Below, one piece after another: positions 35,680-44,000 of a stretch of DNA of 64,000 nucleotides. How positions within the stretch are numbered: position 1 is the first letter of the stretch; every line of letters begins with the position of its first letter. The translations under genes and the position numbers were made by a program. Source of the stretch: AWTP1-13 sp963820375 (GTDB lineage Bacteria > Pseudomonadota > Alphaproteobacteria > Rhizobiales > Hyphomicrobiaceae); contig CAWFZX010000037.1 in NCBI GenBank assembly GCA_963820375.1, positions 149,321 to 213,320 of the forward strand. The letters run 5' to 3'. Below the pieces are notes generated by a model, which was given only the letters and a program-made list of their open reading frames with translations, was not told where the DNA came from and searched no databases.

Positions 35680-36363
35680 ATGACGCCAGAGGAACGCGGG
35701 CTAATCGAAGGTCTGTTCGACCGCATGGTGCGCTATGGTGCCCCGGAAATGGACAGGGAGGCGGAAGCCCTCATCAATCAGCGCGTCCGGGCGCTGCCCG
35801 ACGCGGTCTACATGTTGACGCAATCCGTGCTGGTGCAAGAACAGGCGCTTGAGGCTGCCAACGCGCGCGCGTTGGAACTCGAAGACCGCTTGCGCGAACT
35901 GGAGGAGAGTGGGGCAGGACAACCCCGGCGCTCCGGCAGTTTCCTGGGTGGCGGGTTCCTAAACCGAGGCCGCGATCCCCAAGACCGGCCGAGCAGCGTC
36001 CCCCAGGTCGGTGCGCGCGCGACGCCATCGACCTATGATCGTCCCTCCGCATGGGGGCAAAGCGCCCCGGCGCCGTCCGCGCCAGCCGGTGGAGGTGGGG
36101 GCTTCATGCGTTCCGCCATGGCCACAGCCGCCGGTGTTGCCGGCGGCGTGCTGGTTGCCGAAAGCATCCGCAACATGCTGGGCGGTGGCCACGCCAAGGC
36201 AGCCGACGGCGGTGCCAAGGAGGACCACAAACAGACAGCGGCCCAGGACAGCCGTGCGGACGAGGCCGATCGCGGCAACGCCGATCGCGGCGACTTCGAC
36301 AGCGTCGAGCATGACGGCGTCGATAGCGGTGGCGACTTTGGCGACGATAGCATCGACATTTGA
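35680..36363 (+). CDS. DUF2076 domain protein
   Basis: A 227-residue protein whose first 70 residues (MTPEERGLIEGLFDRMVRYG, INQRVRALPDAVYMLTQSVL) are the helical DUF2076 signature. An Arg/Gly/Pro/Ser-rich linker follows, then a glycine-rich hydrophobic segment near residues 140-170 (AMATAAGVAGGVLVAESIRN) and an acidic Asp/Gly-rich tail. The layout resembles other periplasmic or membrane-associated DUF2076 proteins. The ATG at 35680 follows GAGGA. Function is unknown. Confidence 0.85.
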   Translation: MTPEERGLIEGLFDRMVRYGAPEMDREAEALINQRVRALPDAVYMLTQSVLVQEQALEAANARALELEDRLRELEESGAGQPRRSGSFLGGGFLNRGRDPQDRPSSVPQVGARATPSTYDRPSAWGQSAPAPSAPAGGGGGFMRSAMATAAGVAGGVLVAESIRNMLGGGHAKAADGGAKEDHKQTAAQDSRADEADRGNADRGDFDSVEHDGVDSGGDFGDDSIDI

Positions 36364-36393
36364 GCGGGACGTCTGCCATCGGCCAGGTGCCGC

Positions 36394-36424
36394 AAAAGGG
36401 GGCGCAGCAGGTTCGCAGCGCCCC
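36394..36424 (-). terminator. Probable rho-independent terminator for the oligopeptidase gene
   Basis: Read on the minus strand, GGGGCGC pairs with GCGCCCC around a 12-base loop and is followed by CTTTT. It lies about 24 bp downstream of the minus-strand stop at 36448. The T tract is short, so efficiency is uncertain. Confidence 0.5.
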
Positions 36425-36447
36425 TCGACCGGCGGGTGGCTCCGGGG

Positions 36448-38556
36448 CTAGCTAGCGGCCTTGCCCGTGATCTTGAGGGCAAAGGCGTAGTCGACGGCCA
36501 GCTCCTTGAGCGCCTCGAAGCGGCCGGAGGCGCCGCCGTGGCCCGCTTCCATGTTGGTCTTGAGTAGGATCAGATTGTCGCTGGTGTTCTGGCGCCGCAG
36601 GCGCGCGATCCATTTGGCCGGTTCCCAATAGGTGACGCGCGGGTCCGTCAGCCCGGCAAAGGCAAAGATGTGCGGGTAGGGCTTTGCCGCTACGTTTTCG
36701 TAGGGCGAATAGGAGCGGATGATGTCGAAATCCTCCTTGGAGGCGATCGGGTTGCCCCATTCGGGCCACTCCGGTGGCGTCAAGGGCAGGTTTTCGTCGA
36801 GCATCGTGTTGAGCACATCGACGAAGGGCACGTCGGCGATGATGCCAAGGAAGAGATCGGGCGCCATGTTGGCGACCACGCCCATCAGCATGCCACCGGC
36901 AGAGCCGCCATTGGCGATGATGCGCCCGCGCCGCGTGTAGCCCTGCGCGGCCAGGAATTCGCCGGCAGCGATGAAGTCGGTAAAGGTATTTAGCTTTTTG
37001 CTGTGCTTGCCTTCGGTGTACCAGCGATAGCCTTTGTCCTTGCCCCCGCGGATGTGGGCGATGGCAAAGACGAAGCCACGATCCACCAGCGAGAGCCGGC
37101 TGGTTGAGAAGGCGGCGGGGATGGTGATGCCATAGGAGCCGTAGCCGTACAGCAACAGGGGCGCCGAGCCGTCGAGCTGGGTGCCTTTCCTGTAGAGCAG
37201 CGAAATGGGCACCGTTTCCCCGTCGGGCGCGGGCGCATAGAGGCGCTGGGTCACGTAGTCTGCCGCGTTGTGGCCACTGGGGACTTCCTGCGTCTTGCGC
37301 AGCACGCGCGTGCGCGCCTCCATGTCGTAGTCGAACACCTGCGAGGGCGTCCGCATCGACGAATAGGTAAAGCGCAGGGTTGTGGTGTCGAACTCGTATA
37401 GTCCCGACATGCCGAGCGAATAGGCCTCCTCATCGAAGGCGATGGCATGTTCGGCGCCGTCGCTGAAGCGGCGCACGATGATGCGCGGCAGGCCGTCTTC
37501 GCGCTCGAGGCGCGCCAGGTGCGACTTGAAGGCGACGGTTTCCAGAATGAGCCGCCCGGGTTTGTGGGCGATGATTTCCCGCCAGTTTGCCGGCTCGGGC
37601 GCCGACAGCGGCGCCTCGCAAATGCGGAAGTCCTCGGCGCCGCCGGAATTGGTGGTGATGATCAGGCGCTCGCCATGGTGCTCGATGCTGTATTCATGGC
37701 CGTGCTGGCGCGGCGCGATCAACCGGGCAGGGCTTTCCGGCTGCTCAGCGTCGATCAGATAGGCTTCATTGGTCTGGTGGTCATGGGCGTCGATGATGAT
37801 GAACTGGCCTGATTGGGTCTGCCCGACGCCGACATAAAAGCCGTGATCCTTCTCCTCATAGACCAGCACGTCCTCGCTGGCGGCGGTCCCGATGCGATGC
37901 CGGTAGACGTATAGCGGGCGCTGATTGTCGTCGAGGCGGACGTAGAACAGGGTGCGGCCGTCGCGCGCCCAGACCACGGCGCTGCGCGTGTCGGCAATGA
38001 CGTCGGCAAGGTCCGTCCCGGTCGCCAGATCGCGGATGCGGATGGTAAAGAGCTCGGAGCCCTTTTCGTCGACGCCATAGGCCAACAGCTTGTGGTCGGG
38101 GCTGTGGGCGACGCTGCCGAGCTGCCAATAGGCGCGGCCTGCGGCTTCCTGGTTGCCGTCGAGCAGAAGCGCCTCTGGACCCCCACCACGCGGACGACGG
38201 CACACTCTTGGGTACTGGCCGCCGGTGACATAGCTCGTGAAGTATTCAAAGGCGCCGTCGGGTGCGGGCACCGAACTGTCATCCTCCTTGATGCGAGCCT
38301 TCATCTCGGCAAACAGGGAGTCCTGCAGGGCGAGCGTGTCGCTCAGCGCCTCCGCGGTAAAGGCGTTTTCCGCCTCCAGGTAGGAACGGATCTCCGGTGC
38401 CAAGAGCGACGGGTCGCGCATGACCTCCTGCCAGTTGTCGGCGCGCAGCCAGGCATATTCGTCGACCAGCTCAACGCGGTGCTGGACGCTGAAGACCGGC
38501 CGGCGCTCGGCGGTTGGCGGCGCCAGACGTGTGAGAGGTCGATTGAGACCGTGCAT
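36448..38556 (-). CDS. ptrB: Oligopeptidase B (prolyl oligopeptidase family, S9A)
   Basis: A 702-residue serine peptidase that cleaves short peptides after basic residues. It has an N-terminal helix-propeller entry (DEYAWLRADNWQEVMRDPSL near residue 32), a seven-bladed propeller to about 430, and a C-terminal alpha/beta hydrolase. The nucleophile lies in GGSAGGMLMG near 551 and the catalytic His in GHGGASGRF near 674. FVFAIAHIRGGKDKGYRWY near 490 is a family hallmark of oligopeptidase B. Length fits (686 in E. coli). It lies between DUF2076 and msrB and is transcribed with or just after msrB. Confidence 0.93.
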   Translation of the reverse strand: MHGLNRPLTRLAPPTAERRPVFSVQHRVELVDEYAWLRADNWQEVMRDPSLLAPEIRSYLEAENAFTAEALSDTLALQDSLFAEMKARIKEDDSSVPAPDGAFEYFTSYVTGGQYPRVCRRPRGGGPEALLLDGNQEAAGRAYWQLGSVAHSPDHKLLAYGVDEKGSELFTIRIRDLATGTDLADVIADTRSAVVWARDGRTLFYVRLDDNQRPLYVYRHRIGTAASEDVLVYEEKDHGFYVGVGQTQSGQFIIIDAHDHQTNEAYLIDAEQPESPARLIAPRQHGHEYSIEHHGERLIITTNSGGAEDFRICEAPLSAPEPANWREIIAHKPGRLILETVAFKSHLARLEREDGLPRIIVRRFSDGAEHAIAFDEEAYSLGMSGLYEFDTTTLRFTYSSMRTPSQVFDYDMEARTRVLRKTQEVPSGHNAADYVTQRLYAPAPDGETVPISLLYRKGTQLDGSAPLLLYGYGSYGITIPAAFSTSRLSLVDRGFVFAIAHIRGGKDKGYRWYTEGKHSKKLNTFTDFIAAGEFLAAQGYTRRGRIIANGGSAGGMLMGVVANMAPDLFLGIIADVPFVDVLNTMLDENLPLTPPEWPEWGNPIASKEDFDIIRSYSPYENVAAKPYPHIFAFAGLTDPRVTYWEPAKWIARLRRQNTSDNLILLKTNMEAGHGGASGRFEALKELAVDYAFALKITGKAAS

Positions 38557-38649
38557 GGGGCACCTGTTGGGAGGGCGCAGCTGGCGTCATGAGTCGGGCG
38601 CCTCCGTCGCCGGATTCAGCCCGAGGCAGGCACAATTGGCAGGACCGGT

Positions 38650-39081
38650 TCAGGTCTCGGTCGGCTTGAATTTGAGCGCGCCGCCGTTGATGCAGTAGCG
38701 CAAGCCAGTGGTCTCGGGGGGACCGTCCGGGAAGACATGTCCGAGGTGGGCCTCGCAACGAGCGCAGCGCACCTCCGTCCGTGTCATGAAGTGGGAACGA
38801 TCTTCGTGTTCGCTGACGACCTTGCCGTTGGCTGGCTTGTCAAAGCTCGGCCAACCCGACCCAGAATCGAATTTGGCCTTGGAGGAGAACAGCGGCTCAC
38901 CACAGCACACGCAGGCAAATTCGCCCTGTCGCTTTTCCCGGTTGAGAGGCGAACTGCCGGCACGCTCGGTGCCGTGCTGACGGGTGATGTAGTACTGCTC
39001 TGGCGTGAGTTCGCTGCGCCATTGGGCGTCTGTCTTGGCGACTTTGTCGGCAGCATCGGGCGGTGACTTGGTCATGACCAT
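38650..39081 (-). CDS. msrB: Peptide-methionine (R)-S-oxide reductase
   Basis: The enzyme repairs methionine-R-sulfoxide. The 143-residue protein shows the whole MsrB pattern: WRSELTPEQYYITRQHGTER near residue 21, zinc pairs CVCCGEPLF near 55 and CARCEAHLGHVF near 103, SGSGWPSFDKP near 72, and the catalytic Cys in RYCINGGALKF near 127. Both Met codons at 39081 and 39075 are possible starts and neither has a strong ribosome site. It lies 93 bp upstream of the oligopeptidase B gene. Confidence 0.94.
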   Translation of the reverse strand: MVMTKSPPDAADKVAKTDAQWRSELTPEQYYITRQHGTERAGSSPLNREKRQGEFACVCCGEPLFSSKAKFDSGSGWPSFDKPANGKVVSEHEDRSHFMTRTEVRCARCEAHLGHVFPDGPPETTGLRYCINGGALKFKPTET

Positions 39082-39189
39082 GGCCTGGCGTTGGTGGGGC
39101 GGAGAACCGCGGGGCGCGCCCTCCATTATGACGGCCGGGGGCGCCGGGTTCGAGGGTCCGCTTTTCAAGTCTTCGTGTCGGCGCTAGCG

Positions 39190-39500
39190 CCTTGGTGCCG
39201 TCCTGTGATCTGACGTCAGCTGGAGTATTTGGCAAGCCATTTTGCCAAAACGCTATGCACTTGCAACACTGGGTGGAAGCTATGGCCTATATATAGGGGC
39301 GCAGAGGCTTAGATCAAGGCTTCGGTTGCTTGGGCAGTCTCGAGTTATTTCTTTGTGTTGCAGCATTATCATTGTAATGGCTAGCTCCATAATGTAAAAC
39401 GGCGCTAATGAAGTTTGTGGGGCCACGGCTGGGATCAAGGTCTACGGATAAGGTCTGAGGATTCGAGGCCGCGATTTTCCGCGTCCAACGGAGAGGAACA
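39190..39500 (+). promoter_or_regulatory. AT-rich leader region upstream of mucR
   Basis: About 310 bases without a gene, clearly richer in A and T than the neighbourhood. It includes tatatata near 39288-39295 and a second AT-rich stretch at 39345-39415. MucR/Ros proteins bind degenerate AT-rich DNA with T-A steps and repress their own genes, so an autoregulatory site here is expected from family knowledge. TTGCAA at 39261 is a possible -35 element, but its spacing to the TATATA is too long, so I do not assign exact promoter boxes. Confidence 0.4.
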
Positions 39501-39908
39501 ATGGACGAGGCGAATAGAACCGACCTAGTTGAGCTCACCGCCGAGATAATCTCTGCCTATGTAAGCAACAACACGGTCGTTGCTGCGGAGCTACCAGCCA
39601 TCATCGGGGATGTGCACGATGCCCTCAGCAAGGCGTCGCAACGGCCGGGGCCGGTCGAGCGTGAAGAGCCGCGTCCCGCCATCGCCGTCAAGAAATCGGT
39701 GACGCCCGATTACATTATTTGCCTCGAGGACGGCAAGAAATTCAAATCCCTGAAACGGCATCTGCGCACGCACTACAACCTCTCGCCGGAGGAATATCGC
39801 GAGAAGTGGGCGTTACCTCACGACTACCCGATGGTGGCCCCCAACTATGCGGCAGCCCGTTCGCAACTGGCCAAACAGATGGGACTTGGGACCCGCCGCG
39901 ACAAATAG
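39501..39908 (+). CDS. mucR: Ros/MucR-family zinc-finger transcriptional regulator
   Basis: A 135-residue global regulator of the prokaryotic zinc-finger type. The N-terminal oligomerisation part reads LVELTAEIISAYVSNNTV, and the DNA-binding part reads DYIICLEDGKKFKSLKRHLR then THYNLSPEEYREKWALP. The zinc site is the Cys-Asp-His-His variant (CLED with two His), as in most MucR homologues. In related bacteria MucR controls exopolysaccharide, motility and virulence or symbiosis genes and silences AT-rich DNA. A GGAG site precedes the ATG. Confidence 0.95.
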   Translation: MDEANRTDLVELTAEIISAYVSNNTVVAAELPAIIGDVHDALSKASQRPGPVEREEPRPAIAVKKSVTPDYIICLEDGKKFKSLKRHLRTHYNLSPEEYREKWALPHDYPMVAPNYAAARSQLAKQMGLGTRRDK

Positions 39909-40132
39909 CCAAACGTGGTGCGACGCCCGCCGCGGCGCGGCGCGCTGCCCGCGCCCCGATTGGCCAGGCTGTAGCCATCGCGGTGGGTGGGCGGCGCCTG
40001 AGGCTGAGCCTCAGCCTGGCCTGAGCAGCCCAAGGCCTGATGGTTTGGGCGGCCTTGCCTGGCGGGGCTCGAAGCTGCCATGCGGGCAGCAGAGGCCGGC
40101 GTTGGTGAGGCTCGTCTCGTCGCCGGCTGGGG

Positions 40133-40558
40133 CTAAGCCGATGCCAGCGCCTGAGCATCGCTGCGGATGCGCTCCACCATGGAAAAAAAGCCGTTCGATC
40201 GCTGCGCGGTCAAGTGCTCGCCAAGCCCGAGCTCGGTGAAAAGCGCCCGGGCATCCGTGTTGAGGATCTCGTCGGCCGTGCGCTCCTGGTAGAGCGCAAA
40301 CAGAATGGCAATCAAGCCGCGCACGATGTGGGCATCACTGTCGCCCCGAAAACTGAGAACGGGCGCGCTGCCGGAAGGGGGGGTACGTGTCTCGCTGGCG
40401 AGCCAAACCTGGCTCGCGCAGCCGCGCACCTTGTTGGTCTCGGTGCGTAAGGGCTCGGGCAGCGGTGGCAGGGATCGCCCAAGCTCGATGACGTAGCGGT
40501 AGCGATCCTCCCAATCATCCAGGAGGGCAAAGTCCGCACGGATGGTCTCGATCGCCAT
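40133..40558 (-). CDS. sufE: SufE-family cysteine desulfuration protein
   Basis: SufE accepts persulfide sulfur from the SufS desulfurase for Fe-S cluster assembly. The 141-residue protein shows DWEDRYRYVIELGRSLPPLP near residue 13, the sulfur-accepting Cys in VRGCASQVWLAS near 48, and HIVRGLIAILFALYQERTAD near 78. There is no suf operon in the window, so this is a detached member (SufE or CsdE type). It is convergent with mucR. Confidence 0.93.
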   Translation of the reverse strand: MAIETIRADFALLDDWEDRYRYVIELGRSLPPLPEPLRTETNKVRGCASQVWLASETRTPPSGSAPVLSFRGDSDAHIVRGLIAILFALYQERTADEILNTDARALFTELGLGEHLTAQRSNGFFSMVERIRSDAQALASA

Positions 40559-40673
40559 GCTGGCCAGCAAGGAACCCTACGCCCGCGGGCATCGCCACGA
40601 TGCCTGTCGGTTCCTCTATGCATATGGCCCCAGGGCGCTGCCGCGCAAGGCACGGCGGCGCCAAACGCCTAGC

Positions 40674-41060
40674 TCAGGCGCCGCCGGCCCGTGGCGGATG
40701 ACCGCGCCAGGCGGGTCCCAGATCGTCGCGCGTCAGCGTGTTGCGCGCGGGAGTGGAGCGTGGCTCTGCGGCTGCCGGACCAGTTGGGCGCGTACTCGAG
40801 GCCGCAACGCCACCATCGGCCCGCTGCCCTTGTGTGGTGATCAAATCCACGGCCACGCGGGCGCCGAACTCGGCCTTTTTCAGGAACGCCGACCAGGCCT
40901 CCGCGCCCGCCGCGCAGGCCGTGGGATTGCGGTCGCAAAAGGTCGCGATGCGCTCAACGGTGGCCGCAGCCGTCTCATAGAGCTTGGCCTGCTGGCGCTC
41001 CTCGGTCGGCAACACCATGACCACCACAGCGAGCCAGAAAACGATCCTGAACAGAAACAT
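40674..41060 (-). CDS. DUF5330-type small exported or membrane-anchored protein
   Basis: A 128-residue protein with one N-terminal hydrophobic segment (MFLFRIVFWLAVVVMVLP). It continues QQAKLYETAAATVERIATFC and DRNPTACAAGAEAWSAFLKK with two Cys, a pattern I associate with DUF5330 of Hyphomicrobiales. The C-terminal 50 residues are Pro/Ala/Arg-rich and disordered. Function is unknown. It marks the left edge of normal gene content before the irregular region that starts near 41.3 kb. Confidence 0.75.
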   Translation of the reverse strand: MFLFRIVFWLAVVVMVLPTEERQQAKLYETAAATVERIATFCDRNPTACAAGAEAWSAFLKKAEFGARVAVDLITTQGQRADGGVAASSTRPTGPAAAEPRSTPARNTLTRDDLGPAWRGHPPRAGGA

Positions 41061-41354
41061 GCGCCACCGACTGCCTCAATCAGAGCGCCGCTGTGGGCGC
41101 GATGCTCCGAGCCATAGCAAACAAAGGTATCGGCAGGGCAAAGCCGGGGCGTGCGATGAGAGGCAAAATTATCGCAAATTTTAGGGACCGTCCGCGGTGA
41201 CCCCGCTGCCGGCCGATGCGGGCGTTGCCAGGCGCAATGCGTTAACAGTTCGGTAGCGCATGGACCCAAAACAAGCGACAAACCGGGAGGTCTTAAGCCA
41301 TTGATTTAGCGTCAAGATGTGTCTTGATTTGTCATGACGCGCGCTAAACCGTTG

Positions 41355-41395
41355 TGTGTGCACGCTCATTGAAATCGGCCCCAAGTGTGTGCACG
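41355..41395 (+). repeat. Two copies of a 10-bp repeat at the left edge of the irregular region
   Basis: TGTGTGCACG occurs at 41355-41364 and 41386-41395, flanking the start of the integrase fragment. A third exact copy lies at 48139-48148, close to the right edge. The repeat could be a recombinase arm site or an attachment core, or chance; ten bases is short. Confidence 0.4.
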
Positions 41396-41692
41396 AACAG
41401 GCGGGAACGCCCAACGAAGCAAGGCAAGATCAACAAATCGGCAGTCGAAAACCTTCAGCCGGGCGAGCTCCTGGCTGACGTCGAGGTCAAGGGGTTCGCG
41501 GCCAGGTGCCTGCCGTCCGGCACGGTGTCCTACGGCTACCGGTATCGGAACGCCAAGGGCGAGCAGAAGTGGCTGCCCCTCGGCACCCACGGCCAGGTCA
41601 CTGCCGAGCAGGCCCGCAAAGCTGCCAAGATGGGCAGGGCAAGGGGAGATCGACCAGCTCCGGGCCGATCCGGCGCTCGCCGCCAGCTTTGA
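41387..41692 (+). pseudogene. Tyrosine integrase fragment (Arm DNA-binding N-terminal domain only)
   Basis: About 100 residues matching the N-terminal Arm-binding domain of P4-like tyrosine recombinases: PTKQGKINKSAVENLQPGEL, then DVEVKGFAARCLPSGTVSYG, YRYRNAKGEQKWLPLGTHGQ and VTAEQARKAAK. The catalytic domain with the R-H-R-Y residues is missing, and the frame ends soon after a divergence near 41635. A GTG at 41387 is the likely original start, with a GTG at 41354 as an alternative. It is a clear remnant of a mobile element. Confidence 0.82.
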
Positions 41693-41840
41693 CAAAAAGT
41701 ATGGACCGGGCGCGGCGCAGGTGCGCTTGTTGGCCGAGATGTGCGCCAAGCTCGACGAACTGATCGATCACGTCAGCGCGCCAAAGCGTGTCGTGAAAAA
41801 CCCGAATGGTGAAATCGTTGGTGTGGAGACGGAAGATTGA
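41640..41840 (+). pseudogene. C-terminal remnant of a phage-type small protein
   Basis: Directly after the integrase homology ends, a different frame reads GEIDQLRADPALAASFDKKY, GPGAAQVRLLAEMCAKLDEL, IDHVSAPKRVVKNPNGEIVG and VETED. The IxxLRxDPxLAxxFDxKYGxGAA phrase and the closing KRVVKNPNGEIVGVE tail look like protein ends found in phage structural or accessory genes. No start codon with a ribosome site is present, so this is probably a 3-prime remnant joined to the integrase fragment by deletion. Confidence 0.5.
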
Positions 41841-41842
41841 CC

Positions 41843-42010
41843 ATGGACGAACCAACGCGCGAAGCCCCGATTGCTGAGAATGCCGAGCTGGCCGCCGAGC
41901 TCGCCAAGGCGAAAGAGAACGTCAAGCGCCTCACCGCCCTGATCGAGATGCCGGTCGAGCTGCCGGCGGAGCTGAGACCACCTCGCCCAGCTGCCCTGCG
42001 CATTGCCTGA
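41843..42010 (+). CDS. Small coiled-coil protein, hypothetical
   Basis: A 55-residue open frame with an ATG 2 bp after the preceding stop and a GGAAG about nine bases before it. The middle is a strong helix (NAELAAELAKAKENVKRLTA) with a Pro-rich end. Spacing and size fit a phage accessory gene. No known family is recognised. Confidence 0.45.
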   Translation: MDEPTREAPIAENAELAAELAKAKENVKRLTALIEMPVELPAELRPPRPAALRIA

Positions 42011-42299
42011 CAGCTGTGGCGCGGATCTCAGCGGCGATCAGGCGCGCTTGTTGCTTGCCGACGGGCGCGTGATTTGCAGCGCATGCACGCAGATGCCGCC
42101 GGAGCACAAGGTTGCGATCGAGCTAGCAAACTATAATCTTTATCGGAAACGCCCGGGGGGAGCTGATGGCCGGCAGGACGACGAGAAAGCCGCTGCTGCT
42201 GAAACCGTTGATCAAGCCCGGCGTCCAGCGGGCCGAGGTGGCAGCCGCAGAAGTAGCCAAAGCATCCGAGGTGGCAGCCTCAGAGGAAAGCTGGCTTAG
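42003..42299 (+). CDS. Possible small zinc-ribbon protein
   Basis: Up to 98 residues from a TTG at 42003, overlapping the previous stop. The first 45 residues look protein-like, with a possible metal site CGADLSGDQARLLLADGRV then CSACTQ (Cys-x17-Cys-x2-Cys). The second half is Arg/Gly/Ser-rich and overlaps another frame, so either the true stop has been lost or the gene is decayed. Low confidence. Confidence 0.35.
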   Translation: MPDSCGADLSGDQARLLLADGRVICSACTQMPPEHKVAIELANYNLYRKRPGGADGRQDDEKAAAAETVDQARRPAGRGGSRRSSQSIRGGSLRGKLA

Positions 42300-42444
42300 C
42301 AAGGGTCGATCAAAACCCCGCAACCCCTGTGGCTGCGCTTCAACCCCTGAGGCTGCGCTTCCCGGTGAGGCCCCCGCCCAGGGACAGGCGAAAGCGGCAC
42401 CTGACGCTCCTGTCATGGCGACTTTGGAGCGTACCGCTGGATAA
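42166..42444 (+). CDS. Possible Ala/Lys/Pro-rich small protein
   Basis: A 92-residue frame starting at an ATG with GGGGAG eight bases upstream. It reads TTRKPLLLKPLIKPGVQRAE then an Ala/Glu-rich repeat-like stretch (AEVAAAEVAKASEVAASEES). A 20-bp tandem duplication (42321-42360) shifts frames inside it, and Pro-rich frames continue in other phases to about 42670. This suggests a decayed low-complexity gene. Confidence 0.35.
   Translation: MAGRTTRKPLLLKPLIKPGVQRAEVAAAEVAKASEVAASEESWLSKGRSKPRNPCGCASTPEAALPGEAPAQGQAKAAPDAPVMATLERTAG
42321..42360 (+). repeat. 20-bp tandem duplication
   Basis: Two adjacent copies of CAACCCCTGTGGCTGCGCTT, the second with A in place of one T. Because 20 is not a multiple of three, the duplication changes the reading frame of anything that crosses it. 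Confidence 0.9.
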
Positions 42445-42902
42445 GAAGGCCCCGACAGAAGGTATAACACCGAGGGGAGGAATAGCTGCCGAGGCCAACG
42501 CTGGGGGGAGCGCAACTACCTCCAGCGAAGCCAACCGTAGAAGAGGCAGCGCCAGCAGTCTCTCCTGAGAAGCCTGTAGTCGCTCCGAGACGGCTCCCGA
42601 GGTTGCTCCCAAAGCTGCCGTTTGAGCCCAAGCCTGTAGACGCCCCCGCTCCCGTTCAACGCGCCGCTTGAGAGCGATAGCGCCACGTCGCGGGTTGCGC
42701 GCTCAACGTCTTAATCGCGGTGCCGTTGTCGACGCCCGGCCACTCACGAAATGGCCTGGTCGCAAATAATGCAAGCACGACTCCAGGCTTGAGGCTACAG
42801 CGACATGCTCGCCGTTACCCACGTCCATGGCAGCCCTGCCCACGAACGGCCGCCGGCGGGCTCGCTAGGGCCGTTCTACGAGTTGCGCCATACAACCCTT
42901 GT
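42445..42902. other. Decayed coding-like stretch
   Basis: About 460 bases without an intact gene. From 42486 to 42671 a frame without a start codon reads as a Pro/Val/Lys-rich peptide (EKPVVAPRRLPRLLPKLPFE within it) and may be the displaced end of the gene before it. Nothing is recognised from 42672 to 42902. Confidence 0.4.
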
Positions 42903-43151
42903 CTAAAGCGCGCCCACGATCGGCTTGCCATCCCGCCAGCACGGCGGCGCAACTGGACAAATCACCGGCCACGACTTCGGCTTCGCCTGCGGCATCGGCT
43001 TCACCTGCGGCACTCGATCCGTGAACAGTTTCGGCGTTGGCTGCTCGGCCTCAAGCAGGAGGCGGCGCTTGATTTCGCGCGGCGGCAGCAGCCACATCAT
43101 CAAGCCAATGCCTGCGACCATTGCCAGCAGCCACAGCGTGAATACCCGCAT
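42903..43151 (-). CDS. Small single-span membrane protein, hypothetical
   Basis: An 82-residue protein with one N-terminal transmembrane helix (MRVFTLWLLAMVAGIGLMMW) and a basic, Pro-rich tail (LFTDRVPQVKPMPQAKPKSW). The clean membrane segment supports coding. It is the last of a run of short minus-strand genes from 44.2 to 42.9 kb and lies 4 bp after the next one, so it is probably cotranscribed. No family is recognised. Confidence 0.55.
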   Translation of the reverse strand: MRVFTLWLLAMVAGIGLMMWLLPPREIKRRLLLEAEQPTPKLFTDRVPQVKPMPQAKPKSWPVICPVAPPCWRDGKPIVGAL

Positions 43152-43155
43152 GGTC

Positions 43156-43371
43156 CTAGTCCGCCGGCCGCGGCCTAATCACGAACGGATCGGGCCACAT
43201 GTTGCGGCAGTGGGTTGAGCCTTTTGGGACCAGCCGCCGCTGCACCAGCTCCATCGCCGCGTCAAAGCATTCGTCCTGGCTGAGGCCTGGGATCTCGTGT
43301 ACGCGACGGTCATTGGGATCGGCCTCCGCCGCAATCCAGATCATCAGGGTGAAGCTGAAGAAGATGTCCAT
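43156..43371 (-). CDS. Small hypothetical protein
   Basis: A 71-residue protein with an N-terminal hydrophobic stretch (MDIFFSFTLMIWIAAEADPN) that could be a signal peptide, then VHEIPGLSQDECFDAAMELV with three Cys in total and a PDPFVIRPRPAD end. A GAGGG site precedes the ATG at 43371. It resembles the short exported proteins often clustered in prophages. Confidence 0.55.
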   Translation of the reverse strand: MDIFFSFTLMIWIAAEADPNDRRVHEIPGLSQDECFDAAMELVQRRLVPKGSTHCRNMWPDPFVIRPRPAD

Positions 43372-43624
43372 TAGACCCTCTTGCGCCCCGGCAGCAGCGG
43401 CCAGGCGCACGAGCCGCTGATGTGCGCGCACAGCTGCTCGGGCCTGTCCACGGCATGATCGCACGCGGTGCCGGCTCCGGCACGCACTCGGCGCGCACGG
43501 GCGACCGCTCCCGCAGCATTTCATCGCGGAAGACGGTGCACTGTACCGGGTACAGATCAGGCAGGGGCGTCTCTTCAAAGCGCTGGCCCATCATGAGCCA
43601 GGCGACCAACGTGAAGGTTTCCAT
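43310..43624 (-). CDS. Small hypothetical protein, overlapping end
   Basis: A 104-residue frame starting METFTLVAWLMMGQRFEETP with LYPVQCTVFRDEMLRERSPV and AECVPEP following. The first half is convincing (hydrophobic start, Cys-containing body). The last 20 residues overlap the next gene and look random, so the original stop may have been lost near 43380. It belongs to the minus-strand small-gene cluster. Confidence 0.45.
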   Translation of the reverse strand: METFTLVAWLMMGQRFEETPLPDLYPVQCTVFRDEMLRERSPVRAECVPEPAPRAIMPWTGPSSCARTSAARAPGRCCRGARGSNGHLLQLHPDDLDCGGGRSQ

Positions 43625-43673
43625 GCGCGAATCTCGAGCAAAGGAATTGGCCAAAACAACGGTTGGCCCTCCG

Positions 43674-43985
43674 TCAAGCCCGCCGCATATGCTTTCTCTT
43701 CTTCGTCTTGCTGTGCCCACACCACGGGCAATAGCGCACCGGCGGCAGATCGCTGCCAATGACCGGCTTGCCCGTCGAGGTGTCGGGCGGGGACCCCGGC
43801 GGCCATGGAATGTTGTAGGCAACGAGCCAGGCAATGCTTTCGCAGTCGCTGCCAACGAAATGCGCCGTTTCCCATGGCTGGCAGCAGGGCTCAACGACCG
43901 GATGGTCCGGGTGCTCTTCCAAATACGAGAACTTGCGCAACGCCTCCATGACGTGCGGCGGAGGCAAGCCGGGGTTGCGGCTCAT
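43674..43985 (-). CDS. Small protein with C-terminal zinc-ribbon motif
   Basis: A 103-residue protein starting MSRNPGLPPPHVMEALRKFS, with acidic and His-rich parts (EEHPDHPVVEPCCQPWETAH) and a C-terminal RYCPWCGHSKTKKRKHMRRA. CPWCG is one half of a zinc ribbon, and the paired Cys near residue 34 (PCCQP) may complete it. Short proteins with a terminal CPxCG are common in phages. The upstream GAAAGAAAG tract is shared with the 44198 gene. Confidence 0.55.
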   Translation of the reverse strand: MSRNPGLPPPHVMEALRKFSYLEEHPDHPVVEPCCQPWETAHFVGSDCESIAWLVAYNIPWPPGSPPDTSTGKPVIGSDLPPVRYCPWCGHSKTKKRKHMRRA

Positions 43986-44000
43986 GTGCTTTTCTTTCTT

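Noticed and set aside
42720..43178. 152-codon plus-strand frame
   Set aside because: Arg/His/Pro-rich translation typical of noise, opposite a small membrane-protein gene with a clean helix.
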